Shown in pieces: positions 37,445-37,450 of a DNA stretch of 37,450 nt; the first letter of the stretch is position 1, and every line of letters starts with the position of its first letter. The translations under genes and the position numbers were made by a program. Origin of the DNA: Xenophilus sp. L33 (GTDB lineage: Bacteria > Pseudomonadota > Gammaproteobacteria > Burkholderiales > Burkholderiaceae_C); the NCBI RefSeq assembly GCF_009765735.1, contig NZ_LMUW01000135.1:1-37450 (forward strand), in the 5' to 3' direction. Under the pieces are notes generated by a model that was not told the DNA's origin, did not search any database, and worked only from the letters and a program-made list of their open reading frames with translations.

Positions 37445-37450
37445 GCATCC

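Overview
The window is a high-GC, densely packed bacterial chromosome segment. Its gene families, GTG/TTG start usage, the folC-SPOR-cvpA-purF-metZ-gltX order and the style of its promoters and intergenic repeats suggest a beta-proteobacterium of the order Burkholderiales, most likely family Comamonadaceae (Variovorax/Acidovorax-like). That placement is inferred from family knowledge; no database search was made. Almost everything is core metabolism plus one cell-envelope cluster. I see no CRISPR array, insertion sequence, prophage or replication origin.

Layout. 1-1054: the C-terminal part of an autotransporter (Pro-rich linker plus beta-barrel), cut by the window edge. 1175-9052, minus strand: folC, a SPOR-domain protein, cvpA, purF, metZ and gltX, then a tRNA-Ala/tRNA-Glu/tRNA-Asp cluster and a small exported protein. 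9099-11923, plus strand: a YffB/ArsC-like protein, a Tyr/Pro/Gly-rich exported protein, ppnP and argG, with a terminator-bearing leader ahead of ppnP. 11924-16916: murB, yajQ, a retropepsin-like protease, a YoaB-type Rid protein, plsY, ybaK and a Tas-like aldo/keto reductase. 17009-23566, plus strand: an alpha/beta hydrolase, prfB with its programmed +1 frameshift, a HAD phosphatase, pepN, fbp and tRNA-Thr(CGT). 23613-24710: a small accessory-looking stretch with three short, unrecognised ORFs. 24711-27686, minus strand: a three-gene acyl-CoA module (two acyl-CoA dehydrogenases and a crotonase). 27887-36475, plus strand: an O-antigen-ligase-family protein followed by a complete L-Ara4N lipid A modification cluster (arnT, one arnE/F-like gene, arnB, arnC, arnA as two separate genes, arnD). 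36503-37444: a convergent LysR regulator.

How the genes work together. The arn cluster can decarboxylate UDP-glucuronate (arnA C-terminal half), transaminate (ArnB), formylate (arnA N-terminal half), load onto undecaprenyl phosphate (ArnC), deformylate (ArnD), flip (ArnE/F-like) and transfer to lipid A (ArnT). UDP-glucose dehydrogenase (Ugd) is not here and must be elsewhere. The first five arn genes are joined by 4-nt start/stop overlaps. The coupling breaks exactly where enterobacterial ArnA would be a single chain.

I found no convincing wholly new system. The points most worth a second look are the ArnA fission at the domain boundary, the terminator/anti-terminator-like leader before ppnP-argG, the acyl-CoA module whose crotonase lacks both usual catalytic glutamates, the small-ORF island at 23.6-24.7 kb, and recurrent promoter-like motifs, some so close to the start codon that leaderless transcripts are plausible.
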